From NCBI RefSeq assembly GCF_000367945.1, contig NZ_KB849179.1, positions 3,267,470-3,331,469 of the forward strand: a stretch of 64,000 nucleotides of DNA, in the 5' to 3' direction. The translations under genes were made by a program, and so were the position numbers. The notes beneath the pieces were generated by a model that ran no database searches, was not told the origin of the DNA, and saw nothing but the letters and a program-made list of their open reading frames with translations. Source of the DNA: Acinetobacter proteolyticus. Its GTDB lineage: Bacteria; Pseudomonadota; Gammaproteobacteria; Pseudomonadales; Moraxellaceae. Positions within the stretch are counted from its first letter, which is position 1. The number at the start of each line of letters is the position of its first letter. Of the stretch, positions 19,232 to 28,772 are shown one piece after another.

Positions 19232-19265
19232 AAATAAAGGAGCGAACATCGCTCCTTTATTTTTC
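19232..19265 (+). terminator. Rho-independent terminator
   Basis: A 14-bp stem, AAATAAAGGAGCGA paired with TCGCTCCTTTATTT around ACA, with a T-run, follows the DUF475 gene. Confidence 0.85.
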
Positions 19266-19360
19266 CTTGAAGAAAGATTGTGATTTTCATGATCTAACTT
19301 ACAACCTTTGTAGGCGAATGGCTTATAATTCGCTGAGCCAGTTATAGTGTCTTATCAATA

Positions 19361-20722
19361 ATGAATGCTTTAGAACGCCGTTCAACCTTTGCCTTAAGTA
19401 GCATTTTTGCCTTACGCATGTTGGGCTTGTTCATGATTATTCCTGTATTTTCGGTCGCAGGACAATCCTATCAATATGCCACACCTGCCTTAATCGGTCT
19501 CGCGGTGGGGGTCTATGGCTTAACCCAAGCAATTTTACAGATTCCATTTAGCCTATTGGCCGATCGCTTTAGCCGTAAGCCTTTGGTGGTGCTTGGCTTA
19601 TTGTTATTTGCCATTGGTGGTGCCATTGCTGGTCTATCCGACAGCATTTACGGGGTGATTATTGGACGTGCCATCGCAGGTGCAGGTGCTGTTTCAGCAG
19701 TGGTGATGGCATTACTGGCCGATGTCACCCGTGAAGAACAACGCACCAAGGCTATGGCCGCAATGGGCATGAGTATTGGTCTGTCTTTTGTGGTGGCCTT
19801 TAGCTTAGGACCGTGGCTGACCAGTCTGGTGGGCATTTCAGGTCTGTTCTTTGTCACCACCATTATGGGTTTGGCTGCGATTGCAATGCTCTTGCTGGTC
19901 CCTAAAGTCACGCGACACCATCGCAACTATCAGCAAGGCTATCTGAATCAGCTCAAACAAGTCATCCAAATGGGTGAGTTGAATCGTCTGCATGTCTCAG
20001 TCTTTGCACTGCATTTATTGCTGACTGCGATGTTTATTTATGTGCCTTCACAGTTGATTGAATATGCTGGAATTCCTTTAGCAAAGCATGGTTTAGTCTA
20101 TTTACCATTGTTGGTCATCAGCCTGTTCTTTGCCTTCCCAAGCATTATTATCGCGGAAAAATATCGCAAAATGCGCGGCATTTTTCTCACTGCGATTGCA
20201 GGGCTTATCGGCGGTTTGCTGATTCTAATCTTTGGCTATGAGTCTAAATATGTATTGCTGGCAGGGTTGGGATTATTCTTTATCGCCTTCAATGTCATGG
20301 AAGCATTATTACCCTCTTGGTTATCCAAAGCAGCACCGATCCAATCCAAAGCCACTGCCATGGGCGTCAATGCTAGTAGCCAGTTCTTGGGTGCATTCTT
20401 TGGCGGAACCTTGGGTGGGCAGCTTTTGATGTTACAGAATACTGCGCTCGGGTGGAGTGTGCTGACGGGGATTGCTATAATATGGCTGCTAATTAGTTTT
20501 GGTCTGGCTCAGCCGAGATATTTGTCTTCTATTGTGTTGCCTTTACCTCAAGCAATACAAACAGATGAATGGACTTCAAAACTTTTGGCAATTCGTGGTA
20601 TTGAAGAAGTCGTGGTGATGCCAGAACAGCAAGTTGCGTATATTAAAGTCGATAAACAGTGCATTGATGATGCTGGGCGACAAGATTTAACGCACTTGAT
20701 TGGCAAAGAGGTAGCCATTTAA
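19361..20722 (+). CDS. MFS transporter, YajR-like
   Basis: This 453-residue transporter has 12 predicted helices and the MFS motif A segment DRFSRKPLVVLG near 68-79. After the membrane part comes a ~55-residue cytosolic ferredoxin-like domain (ending HLIGKEVAI), the YAM-type domain known from E. coli YajR. It likely exports a small molecule by proton antiport; the substrate is unknown. It lies directly upstream of ssb, a common order in Acinetobacter. Confidence 0.88.
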   Translation: MNALERRSTFALSSIFALRMLGLFMIIPVFSVAGQSYQYATPALIGLAVGVYGLTQAILQIPFSLLADRFSRKPLVVLGLLLFAIGGAIAGLSDSIYGVIIGRAIAGAGAVSAVVMALLADVTREEQRTKAMAAMGMSIGLSFVVAFSLGPWLTSLVGISGLFFVTTIMGLAAIAMLLLVPKVTRHHRNYQQGYLNQLKQVIQMGELNRLHVSVFALHLLLTAMFIYVPSQLIEYAGIPLAKHGLVYLPLLVISLFFAFPSIIIAEKYRKMRGIFLTAIAGLIGGLLILIFGYESKYVLLAGLGLFFIAFNVMEALLPSWLSKAAPIQSKATAMGVNASSQFLGAFFGGTLGGQLLMLQNTALGWSVLTGIAIIWLLISFGLAQPRYLSSIVLPLPQAIQTDEWTSKLLAIRGIEEVVVMPEQQVAYIKVDKQCIDDAGRQDLTHLIGKEVAI

Positions 20723-20773
20723 TCATAACTCTTATAAAGTAAAACATAGAAATATATAGGATGAAGACAGCTA

Positions 20774-21352
20774 ATGCGTGGTGTGAATAAAGTTATTTTA
20801 GTAGGTACTTTAGGTAAAGATCCAGAAACTAAAACCTTTCCAAATGGTGGATCATTAACTCAATTCTCGATTGCAACCAGTGAATCGTGGATGGACAAAA
20901 GTACGGGTGAGCGTAAAGAGCAAACAGAATGGCACCGTATCGTGTTGCATAACCGTTTAGGTGAAATTGCACAACAGTATCTACGTAAAGGTTCAAAAGT
21001 GTATATCGAAGGTTCATTGCGTACCCGTCAATGGACCGACCAAAATGGTCAAGAGCGTTACAGCACTGAAATTCGTGGCGATCAAATGCAGATGCTGGAT
21101 AGCCGTCAACAAGGCGAGCAGAGCGGTGGCGACTTTAACCAACCCCGTTTTAACAATAATAACCAAAGTGGCGGTTACCAAAATACAGGCTATAACAATA
21201 ACAACAACCAAGGTGGTTATGGTCAAGCTGGCGGCAATCAAGGCAATTATGCGGGTAGTCCTCAAGCAGGTAATGGTTTTAATACACCAAAAGCAGCACC
21301 GCAACCCGCTGCGGCAGCACCTGCTGATTTAGACGATGATTTACCGTTCTAA
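20774..21352 (+). CDS. ssb: Single-stranded DNA-binding protein
   Basis: The 192-residue protein has an N-terminal OB fold (MRGVNKVILVGTLGKDPE...; ESWMDKSTGERKEQTEWHRI), a long Gly/Asn/Gln-rich flexible linker, and the acidic tail DLDDDLPF that recruits repair and replication partners. It coats single-stranded DNA in replication, repair and recombination. It lies 51 bp after the MFS gene and ends at a strong terminator. Confidence 0.97.
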   Translation: MRGVNKVILVGTLGKDPETKTFPNGGSLTQFSIATSESWMDKSTGERKEQTEWHRIVLHNRLGEIAQQYLRKGSKVYIEGSLRTRQWTDQNGQERYSTEIRGDQMQMLDSRQQGEQSGGDFNQPRFNNNNQSGGYQNTGYNNNNNQGGYGQAGGNQGNYAGSPQAGNGFNTPKAAPQPAAAAPADLDDDLPF

Positions 21353-21369
21353 CTCCGCATAGTCGGCAC

Positions 21370-21404
21370 AAAAAAGGCATAAAACTGGGTTTTATGCCTT
21401 TTTT
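21370..21404. terminator. Bidirectional Rho-independent terminator
   Basis: AAAAAGGCATAAAAC / GTTTTATGCCTTTTT with an A-run before and a T-run after lies between the convergent ssb and isochorismatase-family genes. Confidence 0.88.
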
Positions 21405-21417
21405 GTTGCTGTTGATT

Positions 21418-22095
21418 TTATCGCGCAGAGTCCAAGGTTTCGTGGTTGGTCACCACTTCTTGGGCTTTGCTGTAACTTTCAATCAGAAGCTGATAAGCAG
21501 GGAAAATCTGAGTATAGACCTGTGCCCATTCCAATGCATCGTCACGGTTCCAAGTACGCTGAATTTCTGATGCCACAGCCGCGGTATCCATCGGCACCAC
21601 ACCAGCTTGCACCACACGAGCTAGGGTAATTTCTTCTGCCATTTTGCTATAGGTTCCAGAAGCATCAATCACGGCAAAGACTTTGTAACCTTCGGCAACA
21701 GCACTGATCGCAGGGAAGGCCATACATACACTGGTAATCGTGCCTGCAATAATTAGGGTATTACGGCCTGTCGCTTTAACGGCATTGACAAAGTCTTGGT
21801 TATGCCATGCATTGATCTCACCTTTACGTGCCACATATTGGGCATGCGGGGCATTGGCATGGATTTCTGGAATTAATGGGCCATTGGGACCTTGTGGTAC
21901 AGAAGCGGTGGTGATCACTGGAATGTTGGCCAAACTGGCAATCTTGGCCAAGGCTGCTGCACGTTGACGTAATTCAGGCATTGGCATATCGCCGACGGTT
22001 TGGAATAAACCACTTTGGTGGTCAATCAAGAGCATCACGGCATCATTGACATCGATAACAGGTGCTTGACCATTGAAGTTTGCTGGCATTGTCAT
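21418..22095 (-). CDS. Isochorismatase-family hydrolase (YcaC-like paralogue)
   Basis: This 225-residue cysteine hydrolase has the family layout: Asp in LLIDHQSGLF, the ARKGEINAW segment, and the cysteine in GTITSVCMAFPA with the preceding cis-peptide region. It resembles the YcaC at 24426-25052 but is distinct along its length. The true substrate of the family is usually unknown. It is divergent from a LysR gene 136 bp away, which probably regulates it. ATG 22095 and 22089 are both possible starts. Confidence 0.85.
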   Translation of the reverse strand: MTMPANFNGQAPVIDVNDAVMLLIDHQSGLFQTVGDMPMPELRQRAAALAKIASLANIPVITTASVPQGPNGPLIPEIHANAPHAQYVARKGEINAWHNQDFVNAVKATGRNTLIIAGTITSVCMAFPAISAVAEGYKVFAVIDASGTYSKMAEEITLARVVQAGVVPMDTAAVASEIQRTWNRDDALEWAQVYTQIFPAYQLLIESYSKAQEVVTNHETLDSAR

Positions 22096-22231
22096 TGTTG
22101 TATCCTCATCTTGTCTTAGGGGGTATAATTAATAATATAGACAGGACGATTGGTGAGAAATATATAAAATAGGATATATTGTCATGTCAAAAGAACAATT
22201 ATTGCCATTATTGGTGGGTTGAGCAAATAAC

Positions 22232-23152
22232 ATGAAAGATTTAAATGACTTATATTTCTTTGTGAAAGTGATCGATTGTGGTGGCTTTTCAGCAGCCAGC
22301 CAAGAATTGATGGTGACCAAGTCTTTACTCAGCCGTCGTATTGCTGAATTGGAAGATCGACTGGGGGTGAAGCTGATCAATCGAACCACTCGACAGGTCT
22401 CGATTACCGAGGTGGGTAAAATCTATTATCAGCATTGCAAGGCCATGTTGATTGAAGCTGAAGCTGCCGAAGAGGCAATCGAATTTTTAACGGCCGAGCC
22501 GCGTGGATTGATCAAGCTGTCTTGCCCGACCAATTTATTGCATATCAATATCAGTCAAATGTTGAATGAGTTTTTACGGCTGTATCCGAAAATCAGTCTG
22601 CATGTCGAAGCCACCAACCGCCGTGTGGATTTAATCAATGAACGGTTTGATTTGGCCGTGCGGATTCGTCCTTTACCTTTGCCAGACAGTGATTTAATTG
22701 TGCGCGAGTTGGCCTTGGCACGGCAGTTTATTGTTGCGAGTCCAGATCTGTTACATCAGTTTTATTCAATTAATGAGCCGCAACAACTAACCCAATTTCC
22801 CGTGCTCATGATGGAATCCTTTGCCCCTGAATATTATTGGCAATTATTTTCAAAGGATCAGCAAGAACAAAAAGTGCAGTGCCACCCACGTTTGACCACC
22901 ACGGATTTGACTGCGCTTAGAGAAGCCACGCTGCAAGGCTTGGGCGTGGCAAAATTACCAGAATTGATGATAGCTGAAGACATTAAACAAGGGCGTTTGA
23001 TTCATGTGTTGCCTGAATGGCAGCCTAAACCTGAGTTGATCCACTTGGTTTATACCTCTAGACGTGGATTGTTGCCGTCGATGAAATTATTGATCGATTT
23101 TCTGGTGCAAAAATTTGCGGAACTGAAACAGCACAATTCTGTGCTTTATTAA
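22232..23152 (+). CDS. LysR-family regulator 1
   Basis: The 306-residue protein has an N-terminal winged helix (MKDLNDLYFFVKVIDCGGFSA..., about 1-60) and a periplasmic-binding-protein-like effector domain. It is divergent from the isochorismatase-family gene at 21418-22095 and likely controls it. It is clearly paralogous to the second LysR gene, which converges on it with only 10 bp between the stops. Confidence 0.9.
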   Translation: MKDLNDLYFFVKVIDCGGFSAASQELMVTKSLLSRRIAELEDRLGVKLINRTTRQVSITEVGKIYYQHCKAMLIEAEAAEEAIEFLTAEPRGLIKLSCPTNLLHINISQMLNEFLRLYPKISLHVEATNRRVDLINERFDLAVRIRPLPLPDSDLIVRELALARQFIVASPDLLHQFYSINEPQQLTQFPVLMMESFAPEYYWQLFSKDQQEQKVQCHPRLTTTDLTALREATLQGLGVAKLPELMIAEDIKQGRLIHVLPEWQPKPELIHLVYTSRRGLLPSMKLLIDFLVQKFAELKQHNSVLY

Positions 23153-23162
23153 TAATATTGCA

Positions 23163-24089
23163 TTATAAAGAATAGCCACTGTCAGTTTTTGCCAATTCTC
23201 TCAGACCTTCCATCAGGGTCTCGATCAGCTTTTCCACCACTAAGCGCTGGCCTTTGCGCGAGGCATACACCAATTGTACGGTGCCCCGATTGGATTTCCA
23301 TTCGGGTAATAGGTGAATCAGTTTACCTTTTTGGATATCCGCTTGCACCGTGAGATAAGGCAGATCGGCAATGCCCAAACCATCATGGACCGCATAATAG
23401 ACGCCAGCCAAATCATTGCTTTTGACCCGCGGTTGATAAGGCACATCTACAGTTTCATCACTGTTGACATGACATAAATGCCAATAATATTGATGTTTTT
23501 GAATGCCTAAGGCTACGCTCGGATAGTGCTGTAGTTCTGAATAATGCTGAATAGTTCTGTCTTGCAGTAATTCGGGCGCTGCGACTAGACAATGCTCGGT
23601 TCGAATCACATCGCGGACAATTAAACTGGAATCTTGATTGGGTTCAAAACTGGTACGGATCGCGATATCAATATCATCATGTAGCACATCGACACGGCGG
23701 CTGGTCAGTTCTAAAGAGATTTCAACTTTGGGATAGGCTTTTAAAAACTGATTGAGTAATTTCCGAATCTGGAAATGCATCATTAATGGTGGGCAACTGA
23801 TTTTGACCATGCCTTGTGGTTCATTTTTTTGCTTGAGCAAGACATTTTCGGCACATTCGACTTGTGCAATCACTTTGCAGCATTCTTCATAAAACTCTTG
23901 ACCTAAATCCGTGACTTTAAAATGACGGGTAGTGCGTTGGATCAGGCTGACATTAAATTTATGTTCAAGTTCAATGATGTGACGGCTAAGCTTGGATTTG
24001 CTGATATTTTCAGCCTCGCTGGCCGCACTAAATCCGCCGTGTTTTACCACCAAATAGAAATAATGAAAGTCATCAAATGAGTTGATCAA
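23163..24089 (-). CDS. LysR-family regulator 2
   Basis: The 308-residue LysR protein starts MINSFDDFHYFYLVVKHGGFSAAS. Shared stretches with its neighbour (RTTRH/RTTRQ, RRVD, GLGIADLP/GLGVAKLP) show a common origin. Its promoter lies in a short gap before a MITE-like repeat that begins 47 bp upstream of the start. The likely target is ycaC, upstream on the same strand; this is inference. Confidence 0.9.
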   Translation of the reverse strand: MINSFDDFHYFYLVVKHGGFSAASEAENISKSKLSRHIIELEHKFNVSLIQRTTRHFKVTDLGQEFYEECCKVIAQVECAENVLLKQKNEPQGMVKISCPPLMMHFQIRKLLNQFLKAYPKVEISLELTSRRVDVLHDDIDIAIRTSFEPNQDSSLIVRDVIRTEHCLVAAPELLQDRTIQHYSELQHYPSVALGIQKHQYYWHLCHVNSDETVDVPYQPRVKSNDLAGVYYAVHDGLGIADLPYLTVQADIQKGKLIHLLPEWKSNRGTVQLVYASRKGQRLVVEKLIETLMEGLRELAKTDSGYSL

Positions 24090-24136
24090 GGCAAAGCGAA
24101 TCCGATAAATATGACAAGATTAGGATAGCATTAACT

Positions 24137-24406
24137 AGGGGCTGTTGACATTTCACAGATGCTTGCGACAGAAGACATTTTTTAGACGATACAAGGCATG
24201 CCTTATGAGATTTAGTTATTCTAAATGAATAAGGCATAACACAGTAGCGGCAAAAAGTGTCTCTGTCCCGTAGGGTTATAGCTAAAACTTCCCTAAACTG
24301 CGTTATGAAACTTGGTAAGGGGAAGACCATTACCTGCATTTCATGCCTTGTTTATGTCGTTTTAGCTGATAACGCAAGACATGGCGGAAATATCAACAGA
24401 CCCCTT
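24137..24406. mobile_element. MITE-like repeat with terminal inverted repeats
   Basis: The left end AGGGGCTGTTGACATTTC and the right end, read inward, AAGGGGTCTGTTGATATTTC are imperfect ~19-bp inverted repeats bounding ~270 bp with no convincing gene. An open frame of 88 codons crosses it but extends into the LysR start, so I treat it as fortuitous. Size, ends and lack of a transposase suit a non-autonomous element. I believe this sequence type is dispersed in Acinetobacter genomes. A clear target-site duplication is not visible. Confidence 0.6.
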
Positions 24407-24425
24407 CTAATCTTGATATGACGGT

Positions 24426-25052
24426 TTATTTTTCTGCAGTATTGGTGAAATAGCTGGTCATCAAGTTGCGATAATCTGGAATATGATTCGAGAATAAAGC
24501 GCCTAAGCCTTCGATATCATTGCGCCAGTCACGATGCAGTTCACAAGCCATCCCAAACCATGTCATGAGCTGTGCGCCTGCTTGTGACATACGATCCCAC
24601 GCCGCATCGCGAGTGAGCGCATTAAAGGTACCTGACGCATCGGTAATCACAAATACTTCAAAGTCTTCTGCCAGTGCAGACAGGGCTGGGAATGCCACGC
24701 AGACTTCCGTGACCACACCGGCAATAATCAATTGTTTTTTACCTGTAGCTTTGACGGCTTTAACAAAGTCTTCATTGTCCCACGCATTGATTTGGCCTGG
24801 ACGAGCGATATAAGGGGCATCGGGGAACAGTTCTTTCAGTTCAGGGACCAGTGGACCATTTGGGCCATTTTCAAAGCTGGTGGTGAGAATTGTCGGTAAG
24901 TTAAAGTATTTTGCGGCATCTGCCAATGCCAAAACATTGTTTTTAAATTTGTCTGGATCAATATCCCGAACCAATGAAAGGAGGCCTGCTTGGTGGTCGA
25001 CCAAAAGTACAGCTGCATTGTCTTTGTCTAGGCGAATATAGTCTTTAGCCAT
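24426..25052 (-). CDS. ycaC: Isochorismatase-family hydrolase YcaC
   Basis: The 208-residue protein matches E. coli YcaC closely by recall (AAVLLVDHQAGLLSLVRDI; LPTILTTSFENGPNGPLVPEL; IAGVVTEVCVAFPALSA). Catalytic candidates are D19 and C118. YcaC forms a cytosolic octamer-type assembly; its natural substrate is unknown. It is divergent from pirin, and such ycaC-pirin pairs with a LysR gene recur in gamma-proteobacteria. Confidence 0.92.
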   Translation of the reverse strand: MAKDYIRLDKDNAAVLLVDHQAGLLSLVRDIDPDKFKNNVLALADAAKYFNLPTILTTSFENGPNGPLVPELKELFPDAPYIARPGQINAWDNEDFVKAVKATGKKQLIIAGVVTEVCVAFPALSALAEDFEVFVITDASGTFNALTRDAAWDRMSQAGAQLMTWFGMACELHRDWRNDIEGLGALFSNHIPDYRNLMTSYFTNTAEK

Positions 25053-25337
25053 TGTTGTATCCTCATGTTTTTGTAAAAAGAATACGGAAAAGAAAGTGAA
25101 TTTCCGTAGTGCTTGAAATTATGCTAGTTAAATTTTTCATGTAGATGAAGCGCAAAAAATGAGATAAACAATATCAAAAATAGGATGATTGATAATGTTT
25201 AGAGATTATTTGTGTTTCTAACTTTTAATTGTCCTATATGTAGAATAATGTGTTGCCATTCTGAGCCTATAAGCATGCCTGTTTGAGGCGTAAAATAGAG
25301 CCCAAGAACAGAACTTCTACTCTATAGGAGAAACCAA

Positions 25338-26204
25338 ATGAAAAGAATTCTGGGTGTGTATCAAAACAAACACATGCACTGGGTCGGTGATGGTTTCCCA
25401 GTGTATAACTTATTTTCCTACGACCGTTTAGGCCAAAGTATCAGTCCATTCCTTCTCTTGGACTATGCTGCACCCTATCAATTTGACCCAACCACAGCTC
25501 AACATGGCGTGGGTTCGCATCCACATCGTGGCTTTGAGACTGTGACCATTGCCTATCAAGGTGAAGTGACGCATAAAGACTCAAGTGGCGGTGGTGGAAC
25601 CATTAAAGCTGGTGATGTGCAATGGATGACTGCAGGTGGTGGTATCTTGCATCAAGAGTTCCATTCGCCTGAGTTTGCCCATCAAGGTGGTTTGTTTGAA
25701 ATGGTTCAGTTGTGGGTTAATTTGCCAGCGCATTCCAAAATGACGCCAGCAAAATACCAAGCCATTGAAGCAGATCAAATTCAGCACATTACACTGGATG
25801 ATGCGGGTAGTGAGATGCGAGTGATTGCAGGTCAATACCAAGATACTGCAGGTGCAGCAACCACCTTTAGTCCAGTCAATGTCTGGGATGGTACGATTGT
25901 AAAAGATCAGGAACATACCTTTTATGCGACCGAAGGCCATACCGCATTGTTGGTATTGCTCTCTGGTCAGGTGGTCTTAAATGAGAACCAAAGCATAGAA
26001 GCACCGAGTTTGGTGGTACTCAGCCGTGAAGAAATTGACTTTAGTATCAAGGCTGAACAAGACAGTAAATTCCTGATCTTAACGGGTCAGCCGCTGAATG
26101 AACCGATTGAAGGTTATGGACCATTTGTCATGAACAGCAAAACGGAAATCGTTGAGGCAGTTCGTGATTTCAATAGCGGTAAATTTGGTTCAATGCAAGC
26201 TTAA
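25338..26204 (+). CDS. Pirin-family protein
   Basis: This 288-residue bicupin has the pirin metal ligands H61, H63 (GSHPHRGFETVT), H105 and E107 (GGILHQEFHS). Bacterial pirins bind iron and some act as quercetin 2,3-dioxygenases or as redox-linked regulators. A Shine-Dalgarno TAGGAG precedes the ATG. The function here is not determined. Confidence 0.92.
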   Translation: MKRILGVYQNKHMHWVGDGFPVYNLFSYDRLGQSISPFLLLDYAAPYQFDPTTAQHGVGSHPHRGFETVTIAYQGEVTHKDSSGGGGTIKAGDVQWMTAGGGILHQEFHSPEFAHQGGLFEMVQLWVNLPAHSKMTPAKYQAIEADQIQHITLDDAGSEMRVIAGQYQDTAGAATTFSPVNVWDGTIVKDQEHTFYATEGHTALLVLLSGQVVLNENQSIEAPSLVVLSREEIDFSIKAEQDSKFLILTGQPLNEPIEGYGPFVMNSKTEIVEAVRDFNSGKFGSMQA

Positions 26205-26232
26205 TTGCAAATTAAATCAGTTGCTTATATAA

Positions 26233-26267
26233 GAAAGCCTATCACTCCGTTAGAGTGATAGGCTTTC
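26233..26267 (+). terminator. Rho-independent terminator after pirin
   Basis: A 15-bp stem GAAAGCCTATCACTC / GAGTGATAGGCTTTC closes on CGTTA. The T-run is short. The remaining gap to 26636 (about 370 bp) is AT-rich and holds no gene that I can support; it must contain the promoter of the FAD enzyme. Confidence 0.75.
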
Positions 26268-26636
26268 GCTGTAAGGGTCCTCTATTGATTTTTTTAATAT
26301 TATGTCACTTATAATTATTCAGCTTGTTATGTGACTTTGTTCTCGTTATTGTTCAATAAAAATAGCACTAATATTGGGCTTTGCAAAGGCTGTAAAGTGC
26401 TGAAAATGAAAAAATATAGAATGTTCTGTATATTTTTATGTCCCAAAATGTAATAATTTTAATTCTTTCATGATGTTACGATTGAAATGCAATTTGTGAT
26501 AAAATGTAACAAGAATCCAACAACGATATTACGACAAAAGTCTGGCAGAAGCCGTCAATCTGGTATTTTTTAATACCGTATTTCGCTTAACTATCGGTCA
26601 TAATCAAGAAAAATCATCAACTGATGGGACATAATT

Positions 26637-27935
26637 TTGGATATTGCAATTATTGGCAGTGGAATGGCAGGACTTGCCTCAGCCAGAATCCTACATGATG
26701 CAGGGCATAAGGTCACGATATTCGAAGCACTCGCAGGTCGAGGCATGGATAGTCATAGTATTGATTTTGATGGTGGCATCATTGATGCCCCGCTCAGAGT
26801 CATGAATCCCAAGCTTTGGAAAAATACTTTAAGTTTGGCCAGTTACCTTGGGATTGAAACCTTTCCAGTCCGTACCTTTATGGCTTGCAGTTGGTTGTTT
26901 GAAGATAAAACAGATACATGGTTGACGACATCACGCAGCCGAATTGGCAATTTCCCAATTATTAATAACCGAAAAGGGATTCAGCAATATGGTTGGCGCT
27001 TAGTCAAAGGCATGTTGCAACTGAAAACAGCGGTACATCAATTCTTTAAATCGGATAATCAAGACATCACCTTAGCTGAGTTCATGAATCAATATCATAT
27101 TGAGGAAGTGTTCTGGCATGGCACAGTGATGCCAGTGCTGTATACCATTTGTACTTGCCATCCTAAAACCATTGGTGAATGGCCAGCTAAACCTTTATTG
27201 GAATTTATTCGTCAGTTGACGGAAGGTGAAGCCTTATTGCGGATGAAAGGCGGAACGCCTGCATTAGTCAATCGCTTGATTGAAGGCATTGAAATTCATA
27301 GTGGTTCGCCTGTTCAAAAAGTTGAAGAGCAGGGCGAAAAAGTTTTGGTGGAAAATGCACAGGGTGAAAGCCAATTATTTGACCGTGTGGTGATTGCGAC
27401 ACCAACCCCAGTGATTGAAGATTTTCTCAAGCAGCCGCAATTTGCCGATGATATTGCCTTACTGAAAAAATTCCGCTTTGAACAGGGCGATTTGGTGATT
27501 CATACCGATCCAATTGTGATGCCACAACGCCGTAAAGATTGGGCGGTATTAAGCTATATGATGGATCGTAAATTTACCCGTCAGCAATTTACCGTATGGA
27601 TCAATGCGATTGAGCCAAGCTTGGTGGGTAAAAATGCAGTATTCCAGACCTGGTGTCCGGTGATTGATATCGATCCGAAGAAAATCATTTCCAAGGTCAA
27701 ACTCACCCGCGCAGTGGTCGATTCAGAAACCGTGGCTTTGAATAAACAAATTCAACAACGTCATTTGGATCTAAACCGTAAAGTGTTTTATTGCGGTTCA
27801 TGGTCTTGCGATGGCTTACCAATTTTGGAATCTGCTGTGACTTCTGCGATGCATATTTCTGAAATCTTAGGTGCAGCCGTTCCATTTGTTGGATTAAAAC
27901 CAAAAGTCAAAGTTGCGCCTGAACTCGGTTATTAA
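26637..27935 (+). CDS. FAD-dependent oxidoreductase
   Basis: The 432-residue protein begins with the FAD-binding motif DIAIIGSGMAGLASA, so the TTG codon at 26637 is almost surely the start (GxGxxG must lie near the N-terminus). FEALAGRGMDSHS and a C-terminal SWSCDGLPILESAVTSAM are typical of amine-oxidase-like or desaturase-like flavoproteins (COG2907-type). The next gene, a methyltransferase, starts 2 bp after its stop, so the two are translated together. A lipid or polyene substrate is plausible but not shown. Confidence 0.8.
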   Translation: MDIAIIGSGMAGLASARILHDAGHKVTIFEALAGRGMDSHSIDFDGGIIDAPLRVMNPKLWKNTLSLASYLGIETFPVRTFMACSWLFEDKTDTWLTTSRSRIGNFPIINNRKGIQQYGWRLVKGMLQLKTAVHQFFKSDNQDITLAEFMNQYHIEEVFWHGTVMPVLYTICTCHPKTIGEWPAKPLLEFIRQLTEGEALLRMKGGTPALVNRLIEGIEIHSGSPVQKVEEQGEKVLVENAQGESQLFDRVVIATPTPVIEDFLKQPQFADDIALLKKFRFEQGDLVIHTDPIVMPQRRKDWAVLSYMMDRKFTRQQFTVWINAIEPSLVGKNAVFQTWCPVIDIDPKKIISKVKLTRAVVDSETVALNKQIQQRHLDLNRKVFYCGSWSCDGLPILESAVTSAMHISEILGAAVPFVGLKPKVKVAPELGY

Positions 27936-27937
27936 GT

Positions 27938-28765
27938 ATGGCCACCTTCAAGCAAGCGCTGATCGAAAAAGTCATAGGGCATAAATATGCGATTGATGCC
28001 AAACGACTCGGTGATGATGCATTGCTTGCTTGGAGTAATTTAGGTTTTTGGCAAGACCAACATGATCATTATCCACAAGCTTGCCAAAGTCTGGCCGATC
28101 AAATTGCGCAATCGATTCAACTGAAATCCACAGATCATGTTTTAGATTTAGGCTGTGGACAAGGTGCCAGTTTGTTGCACTGGACCCAGCATTATCAGAT
28201 TCAACAACTCAGTGCAGTTGAGTTGCAGCCTGATTGTGTCAAACGAATTCAAAAACAATTACCGCAGATTCAAATTCATTGTGGATCTTTTTTGAATTTA
28301 AAAGCACGGCAACTTTTGAATTCATTTGATGTAGTGCTGTGTATAGATGCGGCTTATCACAGTGATTTGAATTCATTTCTTGAATCTGCAGCTCCAGTTT
28401 TGAATTCAAAAGGTCGGATCGCGTTTCACACATTAATGTGGTCTGAAAATTGGCAGCAGTGTTCTGCTCTACAAAAACAGAAATATCGCTATCTATTAAA
28501 AAGTGCCGATGTGAATTGGCAGCATGTGATGGATCAGCAGCAGCTTGCACAGACTTTAGCACAGCATGGTTTTACTGATATTCAAATTCAGGATTTTTCT
28601 GAGCCAGTATTGAATGGTTTTGCGGAATATATCGAAACACGGGAAATTGAAAAATCAGCGTTTGATTTGGCCCAACTCAAAATAAACATGACTGCCAAGT
28701 TGTGCCGAAAACTCTATCAAGATGGATTAGTGCGTTATATTCAAATCAGTGCAATAAAAAAGTGA
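27938..28765 (+). CDS. Class I SAM-dependent methyltransferase
   Basis: The 275-residue protein has the SAM-binding loop VLDLGCGQGASLL (about 65-77) followed by an acidic motif II region (SAVELQPDCVKRI). It is in a tight operon with the FAD enzyme (2 bp) and the GFA protein (7 bp). Coupled oxidation and methylation of one small molecule or lipid is suggested. The substrate is unknown. Confidence 0.85.
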   Translation: MATFKQALIEKVIGHKYAIDAKRLGDDALLAWSNLGFWQDQHDHYPQACQSLADQIAQSIQLKSTDHVLDLGCGQGASLLHWTQHYQIQQLSAVELQPDCVKRIQKQLPQIQIHCGSFLNLKARQLLNSFDVVLCIDAAYHSDLNSFLESAAPVLNSKGRIAFHTLMWSENWQQCSALQKQKYRYLLKSADVNWQHVMDQQQLAQTLAQHGFTDIQIQDFSEPVLNGFAEYIETREIEKSAFDLAQLKINMTAKLCRKLYQDGLVRYIQISAIKK

Positions 28766-28772
28766 GAACAAG

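Noticed and set aside
24073..24339. 88-codon minus-strand open frame upstream of the second LysR gene
   Set aside because: It lies almost wholly in the MITE-like repeat and overlaps the LysR start; it has no ribosome site or domain.
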